Positions 55,779 through 64,000 of a stretch of 64,000 bases of DNA are shown here, piece after piece. The DNA is taken from positions 1-64,000 of the forward strand of contig CAIUDH010000004.1 of the NCBI GenBank assembly GCA_903897855.1, in the 5' to 3' direction. The notes below the pieces were generated by a model that saw only the letters and a list, made by a program, of their open reading frames with translations, searched no databases and had not been told where the DNA came from. The position numbers and the translations under genes were made by a program. The DNA is from an uncultured Bacteroidota bacterium. Its GTDB lineage: Bacteria > Bacteroidota > Bacteroidia > UKL13-3. Position 1 is the first letter of the stretch. Each line of letters begins with the position of its first letter.

Positions 55779-57095
55779 ATGAAAGCCCTTCACTATTTAT
55801 TTATCTTTGTTTTTTTTGCAAGTCTCAATGGCAGTGCTCAGTTCAGCCTGTTGGAGAGTTCTATTACAAACACGGTCATCAATAAAAGTAACGAAGACAC
55901 TTATTTGTTTTCATTTAAATCGGATGGCATTATTAAATTCAGATTAGAAAATAATGCTTTAGTGACAACCAGCCTGTCGGTGCCTCAAAACAGCACAACC
56001 CAAGTAGTAAATGCCTTAGATGTAATAACCAATGATGTTTTACTGGTTCGTATTGAAGAGTTGAACGATTTTGTTTTTGCCAATCATTATTATTTGTCGA
56101 TTAATGGCGCCAAAAGCTGGGCTGCGCTGGTTACCCCTGATGGCAAATCGCCTTTATATACCTATGCTGATGAGTTTTCGGGCATGATGTATTTTTACAA
56201 AGCGAATAACACGGGCTATTATACCTACCAATACACTTCGGGACAATGGGACTCAATCCAATTTAATGCAACCCCATTCGACATCATAAAAATCAAAAAC
56301 GGCGTTGGCTATCTTCAGCTTATCGATAAAGGCAGTGATAAACTTGGATACACCGTAAATGGGGGTAAAAGCTATCAAATTGTAGCCAATATCGATTATA
56401 CCAAAGCGCCGTTTACCTGGGAGCATAATGGTATACTTCAAAAAATCATCATGGTGAGTGAGTCTCATTGGTACGCACAATATCAGTTCGACAGTGTAGG
56501 AGTGCAGGTATCTAAATTGTTGGCCACTACCGACAAAGGAGCAAACTGGAAGGAGATTATGAATACCAATGTAGCCATCATCCAACCTGCAAGCAACAAC
56601 TCCGTTTATGTTTATAAGCAAAATGGCGCGAAAGGCATTCTATATCAGGTAAGTGATTACGGCAATAAAATATGCCCTACTACCTTTACTGGCAGAGTGC
56701 AGTCGATGAACTTCTGGGATGCCAAGAACGGACTTATATTCGCTCTTGATTCCACCACTTCACAATATGGAGTATGGCTGGTTACCAACGGCGGAGGTGC
56801 CAATTGCTATACCCAAACTTCAAATGGGGTGCAGGAAGTATCCAAAGTTGAAGCAGGGATGAATATTTACCCTAACCCTGCAACACACGAATTAAACATC
56901 GAGATTCAATACCATCAGGACTTCGATGCAAACAATACATCTGGATATACAATTCAGAATTTAACCGGACAGGTAGTACTGAAAGGTGAATTAACAATTT
57001 CACAAGAAAAAACTGAGATAGATATCTCCTCTCTTTCAAGCGGGATATATGTAGTAAAAGTAAACGGCAAAGCGCAAAAATTCGTAAAGAACTAA
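55779..57095 (+). CDS. Secreted protein with T9SS type A sorting domain
   Basis: I use the ATG at 55779, giving a 438-aa protein with signal peptide MKALHYLFIFVFFASLNGSAQ; an in-frame TTG at 55746 lies within the promoter box. Residues ~30-345 are repetitive beta-sheet, with phrases such as YYLSINGAKSWAAL, YTVNGGKSYQIV and ATTDKGANWKEI that recall the Asp-box blades of BNR/sialidase-like propellers. The last ~80 residues are a clear sorting domain: MNIYPNPATHELNIEI, IQNLTGQVVLKGEL, and IDISSLSSGIYVVKV. It should be exported by T9SS and fixed to or released from the surface. Ligand unknown. Confidence 0.88.
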   Translation: MKALHYLFIFVFFASLNGSAQFSLLESSITNTVINKSNEDTYLFSFKSDGIIKFRLENNALVTTSLSVPQNSTTQVVNALDVITNDVLLVRIEELNDFVFANHYYLSINGAKSWAALVTPDGKSPLYTYADEFSGMMYFYKANNTGYYTYQYTSGQWDSIQFNATPFDIIKIKNGVGYLQLIDKGSDKLGYTVNGGKSYQIVANIDYTKAPFTWEHNGILQKIIMVSESHWYAQYQFDSVGVQVSKLLATTDKGANWKEIMNTNVAIIQPASNNSVYVYKQNGAKGILYQVSDYGNKICPTTFTGRVQSMNFWDAKNGLIFALDSTTSQYGVWLVTNGGGANCYTQTSNGVQEVSKVEAGMNIYPNPATHELNIEIQYHQDFDANNTSGYTIQNLTGQVVLKGELTISQEKTEIDISSLSSGIYVVKVNGKAQKFVKN

Positions 57096-57247
57096 CTAAA
57101 ATCAATCCTTAACCCATTGATTTTAGTTTTACAATTTTAAAAAGCTTTCTTTTAAGGCACGTTTTCTTTTTATTTATCAATTTAAAAGGGTATCTTCGCG
57201 CTCTTTTAAAAATTAATTCACCCATAACAATTATTTATTAATTACCC

Positions 57248-57823
57248 ATGGCAACCAAAATCAGACTTCAACGTTTCGGACGTAAAAACAACGCTTACTA
57301 TCACATTGTAATTGCAGATTCACACTCACCACGCGACGGTAAGTTTATTGAACGCATTGGAAACTACAATCCAAACACCAACCCTGCAACCATCAATATG
57401 GACTTCGAAAGAGCCTTATATTGGTTAGGCACTGGTGCTATTCCATCGGATACAGCCAACGCTATTTTATCCTATAAAGGGGTATTGTACAAGAATCATT
57501 TACTAAAAGGGGTTAAGAAAAATGCTTTAACGCTTGAGCAAGCTGAAGAAAAATTCAAAGCTTGGGTAGATGCTAAAGAATCGAAAGTAGAGGCCAAGAA
57601 AACAAATATTGGAGAAAGCAAAGTAGCATCGCGTAAGGCCTCAATAGAAGCCGAAACGAAAGTAAACTTGGCTCGTACAGAGAAATTTGCAGCAAAGAGA
57701 AAAGCTGAATTAGAGGCCCTTTCGGCAGCCGCTGAAGCGGAGACCACCAAAGAAGAAGTAGAAGAAGTTGTAGTTACTGAAGAGGTAGCGACAGCCGAAG
57801 ATACAGCTCCTGCAGCAGAGTAA
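57248..57823 (+). CDS. rpsP: 30S ribosomal protein S16 with long C-terminal extension
   Basis: The first ~85 residues are the conserved bS16 core ([49 protein letters not shown]). The remaining ~105 residues are an Ala/Glu/Lys-rich, coiled-coil-like tail ending in an acidic run, which is absent from E. coli S16 (82 aa) but, as I recall, common in Bacteroidota. rimM and trmD, the usual neighbours, are not here; a strong terminator follows at once. Confidence 0.96.
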   Translation: MATKIRLQRFGRKNNAYYHIVIADSHSPRDGKFIERIGNYNPNTNPATINMDFERALYWLGTGAIPSDTANAILSYKGVLYKNHLLKGVKKNALTLEQAEEKFKAWVDAKESKVEAKKTNIGESKVASRKASIEAETKVNLARTEKFAAKRKAELEALSAAAEAETTKEEVEEVVVTEEVATAEDTAPAAE

Positions 57824-57838
57824 TCGAACTAAAACATG

Positions 57839-57870
57839 AAAAAGCCATTCAAAAATTTGAATGGCTTTTT
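57839..57870 (+). terminator. Terminator of rpsP
   Basis: A 15-bp perfect stem (57839-57853 with 57856-57870) with a 2-nt spacer (effective loop 4-6 nt) and a T8 tail, 16 bp after the stop. This shows rpsP is a monocistronic unit. Confidence 0.92.
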
Positions 57871-57918
57871 TTATTGCATTTGGTTTTGAATAGGCCGATT
57901 TGCCCCATCCAATTTACT

Positions 57919-57926
57919 TATCTTTG
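57919..57926 (+). promoter_or_regulatory. -7 promoter box of the NDH-2 gene
   Basis: TATCTTTG matches TAnnTTTG. TTTG at 57899-57902 may be the -33 element although only 16 bp apart. Transcription start would fall near the ATG pair at 57928 and 57937. Confidence 0.45.
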
Positions 57927-57936
57927 CATGATATCA

Positions 57937-59211
57937 ATGGAATTTACAGTGACTATACCTCCAGCAAAACACAAACGCATCGTCATTATTGGTGCTGGAT
58001 TCGGGGGATTGAAACTTGCAAGATTGCTCGTTAACACTCGCTATCAGCTGATCATCCTGGATAAAAACAACGAACATCAATTTCAACCTTTATTTTACCA
58101 TGTTGCCACCTCTGGTCTCGAACCAAGTTCTATTTGTTTTCCCTTGCAAAAGATATTTCAAAAAGCAAAAAATGTTTTTATTCGCCAGGCAACGGTAGAG
58201 GCCATCGATTCTGATAAAAATTGTATTTCCACTTCGTTGGGAAGCATCGAATATGATTACTTGGTAATTGCAACAGGATGCGATACGAACTATTATGGTA
58301 ATGCACCTATCACGAAGCATGCCTTCGGCATGAAGAGTGTGAGCGAAGCCTTAGCCTTGCGAAATCATATATTGCAAAATTTAAGAACCCATTATCATGA
58401 GAGCCTTGAAAAGTATTTAAATCTTGTGATTGTAGGTGGAGGGCCAACAGGTGTTGAGATAGCGGGCACCATAGCCGACTTAAAAAACCATATTCTACCT
58501 AAAGATTGTCAGGAAGTTGATTTTAGTAAGTTGAGGATTTTCCTGCTTCACAGCGGTGACCGGCTTCTTGCTACCTTTGGGACGAAATCGTCGGAGAACG
58601 CTAAAACCTATTTAGAAGATAGCGGGGTTCGAATTCAACTTAACACCAAAGTTATTGGCTATGATGGCACCTTGGTTGAGCTCGCTGATGGTGCTGTTAT
58701 TCCAACGAACACATTAATCTGGGTGGCCGGTGTTACCGGTAATAAAATTGAAGGCCTTAGAGCAGAATCCATTATCTATGGCAAGCGTTACCGTGTTAAC
58801 GAATTTAACATGGTGGAAGGTTATAATAATATTTTCGCTATCGGCGACATCAGTTTTCAAGTCGACAAGGACTCGCCTGGCGGGCATCCTCAGTTGGCAC
58901 AGGTGGCCATTCAACAAGGAAAGGAGTTGGCTGATAATTTGAAGAGGTTACTCCAAAAAAAGGCGATGCGTCGGTTTATCTATATTGATTACGGTACGAT
59001 GGCCAGCGCTGGCAGGAACAAGGCCATTTTTGAGATTGGGAAAATAAAAATATATGGCGCTGTGGCTTGGTTCATCTGGATGTTTATTCATCTCATGGCC
59101 CTCCTAGGGGTAAAGAACAAGATTCTGACCTTTTTTAACTGGGCTTGGAGCTATGTGAATTTCAACAAAAATCTTCGATTCAGAATAAAACAAAACATTA
59201 AACCCGAATAA
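57937..59211 (+). CDS. Type II NADH:quinone dehydrogenase-like FAD oxidoreductase
   Basis: This membrane-bound flavoprotein passes electrons from NADH to quinone without pumping protons. FAD-binding motif IVIIGAGFGGLKLARLL lies at the N-terminus, the NADH-binding Rossmann LVIVGGGPTGVEIAGTIADL mid-protein, and NNIFAIGDISF in the FAD domain. The C-terminal segments IYGAVAWFIWMFIHLMALLG and ILTFFNWAWSY are the amphipathic anchor of NDH-2. I use the ATG at 57937 (424 aa) because the promoter box ends at 57926; the ATG at 57928 is possible. The TerC gene starts 2 bp later. Confidence 0.9.
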   Translation: MEFTVTIPPAKHKRIVIIGAGFGGLKLARLLVNTRYQLIILDKNNEHQFQPLFYHVATSGLEPSSICFPLQKIFQKAKNVFIRQATVEAIDSDKNCISTSLGSIEYDYLVIATGCDTNYYGNAPITKHAFGMKSVSEALALRNHILQNLRTHYHESLEKYLNLVIVGGGPTGVEIAGTIADLKNHILPKDCQEVDFSKLRIFLLHSGDRLLATFGTKSSENAKTYLEDSGVRIQLNTKVIGYDGTLVELADGAVIPTNTLIWVAGVTGNKIEGLRAESIIYGKRYRVNEFNMVEGYNNIFAIGDISFQVDKDSPGGHPQLAQVAIQQGKELADNLKRLLQKKAMRRFIYIDYGTMASAGRNKAIFEIGKIKIYGAVAWFIWMFIHLMALLGVKNKILTFFNWAWSYVNFNKNLRFRIKQNIKPE

Positions 59212-59213
59212 CA

Positions 59214-59987
59214 TTGATACTAAGCGACTTTATACAACTAGTTTTTGGCGATGATCTACGCGCCGCAGGCATCATCATCTTAAACTTGATTTTAATTGAA
59301 AGTTTATTAAGTATTGATAACGCCGCGGTAATCGCGACGATGGTCATGGACCTTCCGCAAGCACAAAGATCGAGGGCACTCCGTATAGGAATTCTGTTCG
59401 CTTATATTTTCAGAGGGCTTTGTTTATTATTTGCATCTTACCTCATTAAAATTACCTGGTTAAAACTAATTGGAGCACTGTATCTGCTTTATTTAAGTGT
59501 CAATTATTTTGTAAAATCGACACCCGAGCACGAAACTGCGATCGATAAAAACAACAACAAACTTTTCCTGTTTCTGAAGCGTTATCTGGGTACTTTTTGG
59601 AGCACGGTGGCGATGGTAGAGATGATGGATCTTGTTTTTTCGCTCGACAACGTTTTTGCAGCCGTAGTGTATGCAAAAGACAATATTTATTTAATTTGGA
59701 TTGGTGTATTTATTGGAATTATAACCATGCGTATGGTGGCCACCATATTTGTAAAGCTCATGCAGCGTTTCCCCCTCCTCAACTCGGCAGCGTTTGTGGT
59801 CATTGGAATGCTTGGATTCAAATTATTGCTCTCCTTTAGTTGCAGCATCGTTAGCGATTCTTGGATTTGCAGGGTGATGGAGAACGAGCAGGCCGATTTT
59901 ATTTTTTCGATGACTACCCTGATTATCTTCTTCATACCCTTGTTATCAGTATTTTTCAAGAAGAAACGAAGCCATAATAAATCGTAA
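59214..59987 (+). CDS. TerC-family integral membrane protein (TTG start)
   Basis: The 257-aa protein has seven or so hydrophobic helices and the two acidic family motifs SIDNAAVIATMV and SLDNVFAAVVYA, as in TerC/Alx-type metal exporters, often of manganese or in tellurite resistance. The start is a TTG 2 bp after the NDH-2 stop, which implies coupled translation. Whether it exports Mn2+ here is not shown. Confidence 0.88.
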   Translation: MILSDFIQLVFGDDLRAAGIIILNLILIESLLSIDNAAVIATMVMDLPQAQRSRALRIGILFAYIFRGLCLLFASYLIKITWLKLIGALYLLYLSVNYFVKSTPEHETAIDKNNNKLFLFLKRYLGTFWSTVAMVEMMDLVFSLDNVFAAVVYAKDNIYLIWIGVFIGIITMRMVATIFVKLMQRFPLLNSAAFVVIGMLGFKLLLSFSCSIVSDSWICRVMENEQADFIFSMTTLIIFFIPLLSVFFKKKRSHNKS

Positions 59988-60043
59988 CGATGATCCGATA
60001 GATTTTGGTTTTATTCTCGTTTGAGATGCGATTTTTATATCGC

Positions 60044-61708
60044 TTAGAATAGCTTCACAAACGTTTGATGTTTATCGTTCTCAATTATGAAACCATAACC
60101 TTTTTTTGAATATGGCAAGGCTAACTCATCAATATAGAAGTGCTGAAATTTCTTACTCATACATTGTTGGGTACCTGTTTTAATGATCGTACCATTTTCG
60201 TCGACCAGCTTAAAACCCATGATTTGAGGTGAAGCACTGTAAATGGTGAATGCGAACATTTTATCCTCCAGGTTGTATGATACATTTACAAGCTGGTCTT
60301 TATTTGAATCAAGACTAGAATCGCCTAAAATTAGATTTGCCAGATTAAAATCAGGAATGCCGAAACCATAAATGGTATCTTGAATATCGGCACGATCGGC
60401 ACTCTGCCTCACGGCATCATTAATCTGCTGTGGTGAGCGACTCGGGTGAGCCTGCATGAGACAAGCCACGAGGCCTGCCGTAATCGGTGCAGAGAAGGAG
60501 GTTCCGTTAGAGAATGCGACGGTGCCATCGGGCGATTCAACAGCCGCTGACACTCCAGGTGCACTTACATCGGGTTTAACACGACCATCAGCCGTAGGTC
60601 CTTGAGAACTAAAATAAGCGATGACACGATCCATATCAACCGCACCGATACTCAGTGCATGTGGAGCATCGGCTGGGAAGCCAATATGTCGCCAAGGGTT
60701 GCCCCCATCGTTCCCGGCGCTGCATACCACCACAATTCCTTTGCTGAAGGCGATTTCTGCCGCTTTTGAGATATTCGCGATGCGGCCATCAAGTTGTTCA
60801 TAGGTATGACTAGAGCTTATATCATCAAATAAATTATACCCTAATGATGTGGTGATTAGATCGACGCCACAGCTGTCGGCAAACTCAGCAGCAACCGACC
60901 AATTAATCTCTTCCACCGGTTGTTCTGTTTCGGCATCCTCGCTCCTCAAGAGCAGGTATTTTGCTTTCGGAGCCGTGCCTATATAAGACCCGGTATCGCC
61001 GGTAGCCATGCAACTCAACACTTCCAAACCATGAGCATTCCCATCAAAAACATTGAAGTCGTTATCGACAAAATCTTTCCATAATACAATTTGATGACTT
61101 CGTTGCAATTTATTAAACCACGCCAATTTATTGGCATTAAAGAAGCCTGCATCAAGCACTGCAATAGTTACCCCTTCACCGGTGTACTTCAATTGATGTA
61201 AGGCAATTCCTTGCAACATTTTTATTTGATCGAATGATTTTCCATACACTGCACGATCATCGGTATAATTGCGTGTTTCAGTGTCTACCTCAGCTTCTTC
61301 AGGAGTTGCAGTACTTTCCTCTTTTTTCGCAACTTGTTTCCGATCGTACACTGCTACTTTTTGAACTGATGCAACAAACTCGTTTTTAAAAATATCGGCA
61401 ACAGCCTCCGTATCAGTTATCTCCACTAAGATACCGTTCAACCATTTAGTTGAATTTTTAAATTTTACTTTTTTATTACAGACCTTTTTGATGTATAATT
61501 CATTCACAGGCAGGTCTGTTTCATCTATTCTGACATTATACTTGGCTCGACGAAGCAACGCTTTCTCCGACAAGAACTCTTGTGGTTTTTTGACCGAAAA
61601 ACTTGAATTGTTTTTATCTTTAAAAGAAACGAAATAAATGTAATTGTGTTTTTGTGCATGTAGGGCAAAACCCAATACCATGCAAATCAGGGTGAATCGT
61701 TTTCTCAT
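60044..61708 (-). CDS. Exported subtilisin-like (S8) serine protease
   Basis: The start at 61708 gives 554 aa beginning MRKRFTLICMVLGFALHA, a signal peptide, and overlaps the stop of the upstream gene by 1 nt (TAATG). After a ~125-residue N-terminal region (propeptide-like) the catalytic triad is visible: Asp in TIAVLDAGFF, His in GNAHGLEVL, Asn in CSAGNDGG and Ser in NGTSFSAP. The C-terminal ~80 residues are beta-rich (MGFKLVDENGTIIKTG, then GYGFIIENDKH) and might be a divergent sorting domain. The substrate is unknown. Confidence 0.9.
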   Translation of the reverse strand: MRKRFTLICMVLGFALHAQKHNYIYFVSFKDKNNSSFSVKKPQEFLSEKALLRRAKYNVRIDETDLPVNELYIKKVCNKKVKFKNSTKWLNGILVEITDTEAVADIFKNEFVASVQKVAVYDRKQVAKKEESTATPEEAEVDTETRNYTDDRAVYGKSFDQIKMLQGIALHQLKYTGEGVTIAVLDAGFFNANKLAWFNKLQRSHQIVLWKDFVDNDFNVFDGNAHGLEVLSCMATGDTGSYIGTAPKAKYLLLRSEDAETEQPVEEINWSVAAEFADSCGVDLITTSLGYNLFDDISSSHTYEQLDGRIANISKAAEIAFSKGIVVVCSAGNDGGNPWRHIGFPADAPHALSIGAVDMDRVIAYFSSQGPTADGRVKPDVSAPGVSAAVESPDGTVAFSNGTSFSAPITAGLVACLMQAHPSRSPQQINDAVRQSADRADIQDTIYGFGIPDFNLANLILGDSSLDSNKDQLVNVSYNLEDKMFAFTIYSASPQIMGFKLVDENGTIIKTGTQQCMSKKFQHFYIDELALPYSKKGYGFIIENDKHQTFVKLF

Positions 61709-62385
61709 TATTTGCTCCAATCGATGGCGGTTTGCCGGTAGTATAAACCTTTTTTAATGCTACTTTGAATTTCAAGCGTGTCGAGCTGCTTATATACCAT
61801 GCCTATATTAAGCGCATATATTTCTTTCGCATAACGTTCTTCTATAAAGTTGTTATCGCTACTGTCTTTTTGTAAAACAGTGACCGTATTCTCAAAAGTA
61901 TATCCATTTAAGGTAACAGGCGTTTTGATATTGATGTATGAGTAATCCCAAGGAACCAAAGAATTAAAACGATTGCCGCTCCAATATTTATTGACTGCCA
62001 GAGGGAAAGACATTTTAACATAGCGCAGATTTTCCTCCACCTTTTCCAGGCTGGAGGCACTCATATTACTAGTCCAGACATTGGTAATTTGCCATGGTAG
62101 AGTATCATTCAATCTTTTGAATCTTTCAATCCTGTTGGTTTCGACCCCTGAGTTGTCAAGAAATTTCTCGGTGATTATTTCCTTTACCTGATAAAAAAAT
62201 GAATCGATTCCTTGGTTAGGGGCATGAAAGTCGTTGAATACAATCGAATCAACATGATAGATGATCCAACTGCCAATCTTGCTATTATAGTATTCTTGTC
62301 CTGTGATACGCGGAGTAGAATCAATTTTTGACTTACAAGAATAGACCGTAACTATAAAAAGCAGGAGAACAAAATTAATTTTCAT
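61708..62385 (-). CDS. Lipoprotein of unknown function, coupled to the S8 protease
   Basis: The 225-aa product (ATG at 62385; another at 62391 adds two residues) starts MKINFVLLLFIVTVYSC, a lipoprotein signal peptide with lipobox VYSC. The rest is a soluble, beta-rich domain that I do not recognise. Its stop overlaps the protease start (TAATG), so the two are translated together and may act together, for example as a partner or inhibitor; that is inference. Confidence 0.75.
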   Translation of the reverse strand: MKINFVLLLFIVTVYSCKSKIDSTPRITGQEYYNSKIGSWIIYHVDSIVFNDFHAPNQGIDSFFYQVKEIITEKFLDNSGVETNRIERFKRLNDTLPWQITNVWTSNMSASSLEKVEENLRYVKMSFPLAVNKYWSGNRFNSLVPWDYSYINIKTPVTLNGYTFENTVTVLQKDSSDNNFIEERYAKEIYALNIGMVYKQLDTLEIQSSIKKGLYYRQTAIDWSK

Positions 62386-62517
62386 TACCATGGTATATAT
62401 GCAAACATAGTGAATTTGATTCTTTTATTGAAAATACGATTAAAATAACTCTCCCTGTAACGAGGCGTAAGACACCCTGTTGGAAAGGGATGCTTGGACA
62501 TGGTACTACGACGAGAT

Positions 62518-62949
62518 TTATTTAGTAAGTTTGACCAACGCATCATAAGCGTTTTTAATCTCCTCTGGCAACTGTGTTTGTTCGTTCCAGATGAGGCGTT
62601 GCTCATTGTCGACACCCTTCATAACCATAAAGAAATATAAATTGCCGGGATCATTCAAGGGTGTTTTAAAGAAGTTTACTTTTTTAACCAATCCCATCGT
62701 CAAGCGCATTGATTTGGCATCAATTTTTTTCTTCACTTCATCGCCAAGTTTAAGGGTTCCATCTTTGCTCAAGGAGTAAGATTCAACCATCCCTGTGAAG
62801 CCTCCGCCCCAGCCAAATACAATACTGGTCATACTTCTGAAACTTACAGGTTTTGAAGATCCTTTTGATCCATCGGAGTGTTTCACCTTGCAGGAACTGA
62901 AAAGCAAGATAAGTGAAAGAATAATAAGTCCGGATTTGAAAATTTTCAT
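62518..62949 (-). CDS. Small lipoprotein of unknown function
   Basis: The 143-aa protein begins MKIFKSGLIILSLILLFSSC, with lipobox FSSC, and should be anchored in a membrane. The mature part is Lys-rich with no recognised domain (IVFGWGGGFTGMVESYSL, YFFMVMKGVDNEQRLIW). It lies 25 bp below the MlaF-type gene on the same strand and may be cotranscribed with it; about 130 bp separate it from the next lipoprotein gene. Confidence 0.72.
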   Translation of the reverse strand: MKIFKSGLIILSLILLFSSCKVKHSDGSKGSSKPVSFRSMTSIVFGWGGGFTGMVESYSLSKDGTLKLGDEVKKKIDAKSMRLTMGLVKKVNFFKTPLNDPGNLYFFMVMKGVDNEQRLIWNEQTQLPEEIKNAYDALVKLTK

Positions 62950-62974
62950 ATTACGTTAGGTTTGATGTTTTTTT

Positions 62975-63700
62975 TTAGAACGAAGCCGCAACAAACTCTT
63001 GCAGTTCTATATTAGAATTTATTTTAATTTCTTCACGACTTCCCTCCCACCATTTATTGCCTTTATTAATATATAAAATATTATCGCCTATATCATAAAC
63101 ACTTTTCATATCGTGCGAGTTAATGATGGTGGTTGTTTTAAACTCTTCCGTAATTTCCTGAATTAGATTGTCAATAATCCTAGAGGTAAGTGGGTCGAGA
63201 CCGGAGTTGGGTTCATCGCAGAATAAATATTTCGGGTTGAGCGCAATGGCTCTGGCAATACCGACTCTTTTTTTCATGCCTCCACTTAACTCACTCGGGA
63301 ATTTTTTATTCTGGTTCTCTAATTTTACATGCTTCAAGCAAAAATTGATCCTCTCCATCTGTTCTTCTTTACTCATTTTGCTAAACATTTTAAGAGGAAA
63401 ACCAACGTTGTCTTCAACAGATAATGAGTCAAATAAAGCGGAACTTTGAAACAGCATACCAATTTGCCTACGAACATCGATTTTTGTTCCGTAGTCCATA
63501 TTTGTAAAATCTTGCCCGTCAAATAAAATTTGCCCTGAATCAGGTATTTCGAGTCCCACCATCAGTTTCATCAACACACTTTTACCACTCCCACTGGTGC
63601 CGATCACCATATTACATTTACCTGGCAGGAAAGTCATACTAATATCATTTAGCACCAATTTATCGCCGAACGACTTCGAAATGTTTTTTATCTCAATCAT
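62975..63700 (-). CDS. MlaF-type ABC transporter ATP-binding protein
   Basis: The 241-aa ATPase has Walker A GTSGSGKS at 34-41, a Q-loop in GMLFQSSALFDSLSVEDNV, signature LSGGMKKRVGIARA and Walker B YLFCDEPNSGLDP. The SALFDSLSV and GMKKR segments are those of MlaF, which powers retrograde phospholipid transport with MlaE and MlaD. No mlaE/mlaD is visible downstream; the partner may lie upstream of dapA or elsewhere. dapA ends 2 bp before this start. Confidence 0.9.
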   Translation of the reverse strand: MIEIKNISKSFGDKLVLNDISMTFLPGKCNMVIGTSGSGKSVLMKLMVGLEIPDSGQILFDGQDFTNMDYGTKIDVRRQIGMLFQSSALFDSLSVEDNVGFPLKMFSKMSKEEQMERINFCLKHVKLENQNKKFPSELSGGMKKRVGIARAIALNPKYLFCDEPNSGLDPLTSRIIDNLIQEITEEFKTTTIINSHDMKSVYDIGDNILYINKGNKWWEGSREEIKINSNIELQEFVAASF

Positions 63701-63702
63701 AA

Positions 63703-64000
63703 TTAATTTAACAAGCTTTTGTAATCCTTTATGATTTTTGCTTTTGTTTGCTCACCCACATTTTCCAATGGTTCTCTTACTTTCTCCTCACCTAAATTCA
63801 TTAAATTTAAGTAGGCTTTCACACCGCCTGGGCTACCATCGGCGAACATGTTTTTAATGGTCTGAAGCAGTTTGTAATGAAGCACCCTAGCCGATTTAAA
63901 ATCGCCCTCAAGAGCATGACGAGTCATGGCTGAATATATTTGAGGATAGGCATTGGCGACCACCGAAATAACCCCATTCATGCCAAGAGCAATAAAAGGG
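63703..64000 (-). CDS. dapA: 4-hydroxy-tetrahydrodipicolinate synthase, C-terminal part (runs off right edge)
   Basis: Only the last ~98 codons are in view; the frame stays open to base 64000. They match the DapA C-terminus, with FIALGMNGVISVVANAYPQ followed by the helical tail (VLHYKLLQTIKNMFADGSP, GGVKAYLNLMNLGEEKVREPL). DapA condenses pyruvate and aspartate semialdehyde to start lysine and diaminopimelate synthesis. The catalytic Lys and Tyr lie outside the window. It is 2 bp upstream of the MlaF-type gene. Confidence 0.88.
   Translation of the reverse strand, partial: PFIALGMNGVISVVANAYPQIYSAMTRHALEGDFKSARVLHYKLLQTIKNMFADGSPGGVKAYLNLMNLGEEKVREPLENVGEQTKAKIIKDYKSLLN

Noticed and set aside
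62385-62615. Minus-strand frame of 76 codons overlapping the small lipoprotein gene
   Set aside because: It lies in another frame of a better-supported lipoprotein gene and has no signal peptide or domain.

Overview
The window is a stretch of chromosome from a member of the phylum Bacteroidota. The grounds are secreted proteins with Bacteroidota-type Ig/PKD-like repeats and a type IX secretion (T9SS) C-terminal sorting domain, an RprX/RprY-like two-component pair, a TAnnTTTG promoter -7 box in front of several genes, hardly any Shine-Dalgarno sequences, several TTG starts, and low-GC DNA. I cannot name the genus. There are three tRNA genes (Leu-TAA, Gly-GCC, Ala-GGC) and no rRNA operon, CRISPR array, insertion sequence or prophage.

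Layout. 1-9212 (minus) is the first ~3070 codons of one giant secreted protein whose C-terminus lies off the left edge: signal peptide, lectin-like and FN3-like regions, two beta-helix modules, then a long Ig/PKD-like array. 9.5-9.7 kb holds tRNA-Leu and tRNA-Gly, each followed by a hairpin terminator. 9.8-28.6 kb is mostly housekeeping: mutS, a TrmH-type methyltransferase, an OmpA-family protein, bshC, pcm, a Gfo/Idh-like protein, a LolD-type ATPase, a Nudix hydrolase, gcvH-vanZ-capA, a Xer recombinase, hpf, dnaJ, grpE, a TlpA-like thioredoxin, a sterol-desaturase-type hydroxylase, tgt and one unknown exported protein.

28.6-44.0 kb is the most accessory-looking part. A compact recD-recC-recB operon is divergent from a WYL-domain regulator. 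The regulator converges on an AAA+ ATPase with an unassigned N-terminal half. Then come a small PH-like protein, an exported HNH nuclease and a CHASE hybrid histidine kinase. 44.3-51.0 kb returns to housekeeping and signalling: tRNA-Ala, trpS, a deoxynucleoside kinase, a MoxR-like AAA+ ATPase, an RlpA-like protein, an enoyl-CoA hydratase and an RprY/RprX-like pair.

51.0-57.1 kb carries a second large surface protein (1245 aa), preceded by a 667-bp gap rich in inverted repeats, and then a 438-aa protein with a T9SS sorting domain. 57.2-64.0 kb holds rpsP with its terminator, an NDH-2-type dehydrogenase, a TerC-family membrane protein, an exported subtilisin-like protease overlapping a lipoprotein gene, another lipoprotein, an MlaF-type ATPase and the 3' end of dapA.

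The strongest leads are the giant modular adhesin-like protein, the structured leader of the second surface protein, and the recDCB / WYL / AAA+ / HNH neighbourhood. The last is a plausible DNA-processing or defence-type locus, but the sequence alone does not prove that.
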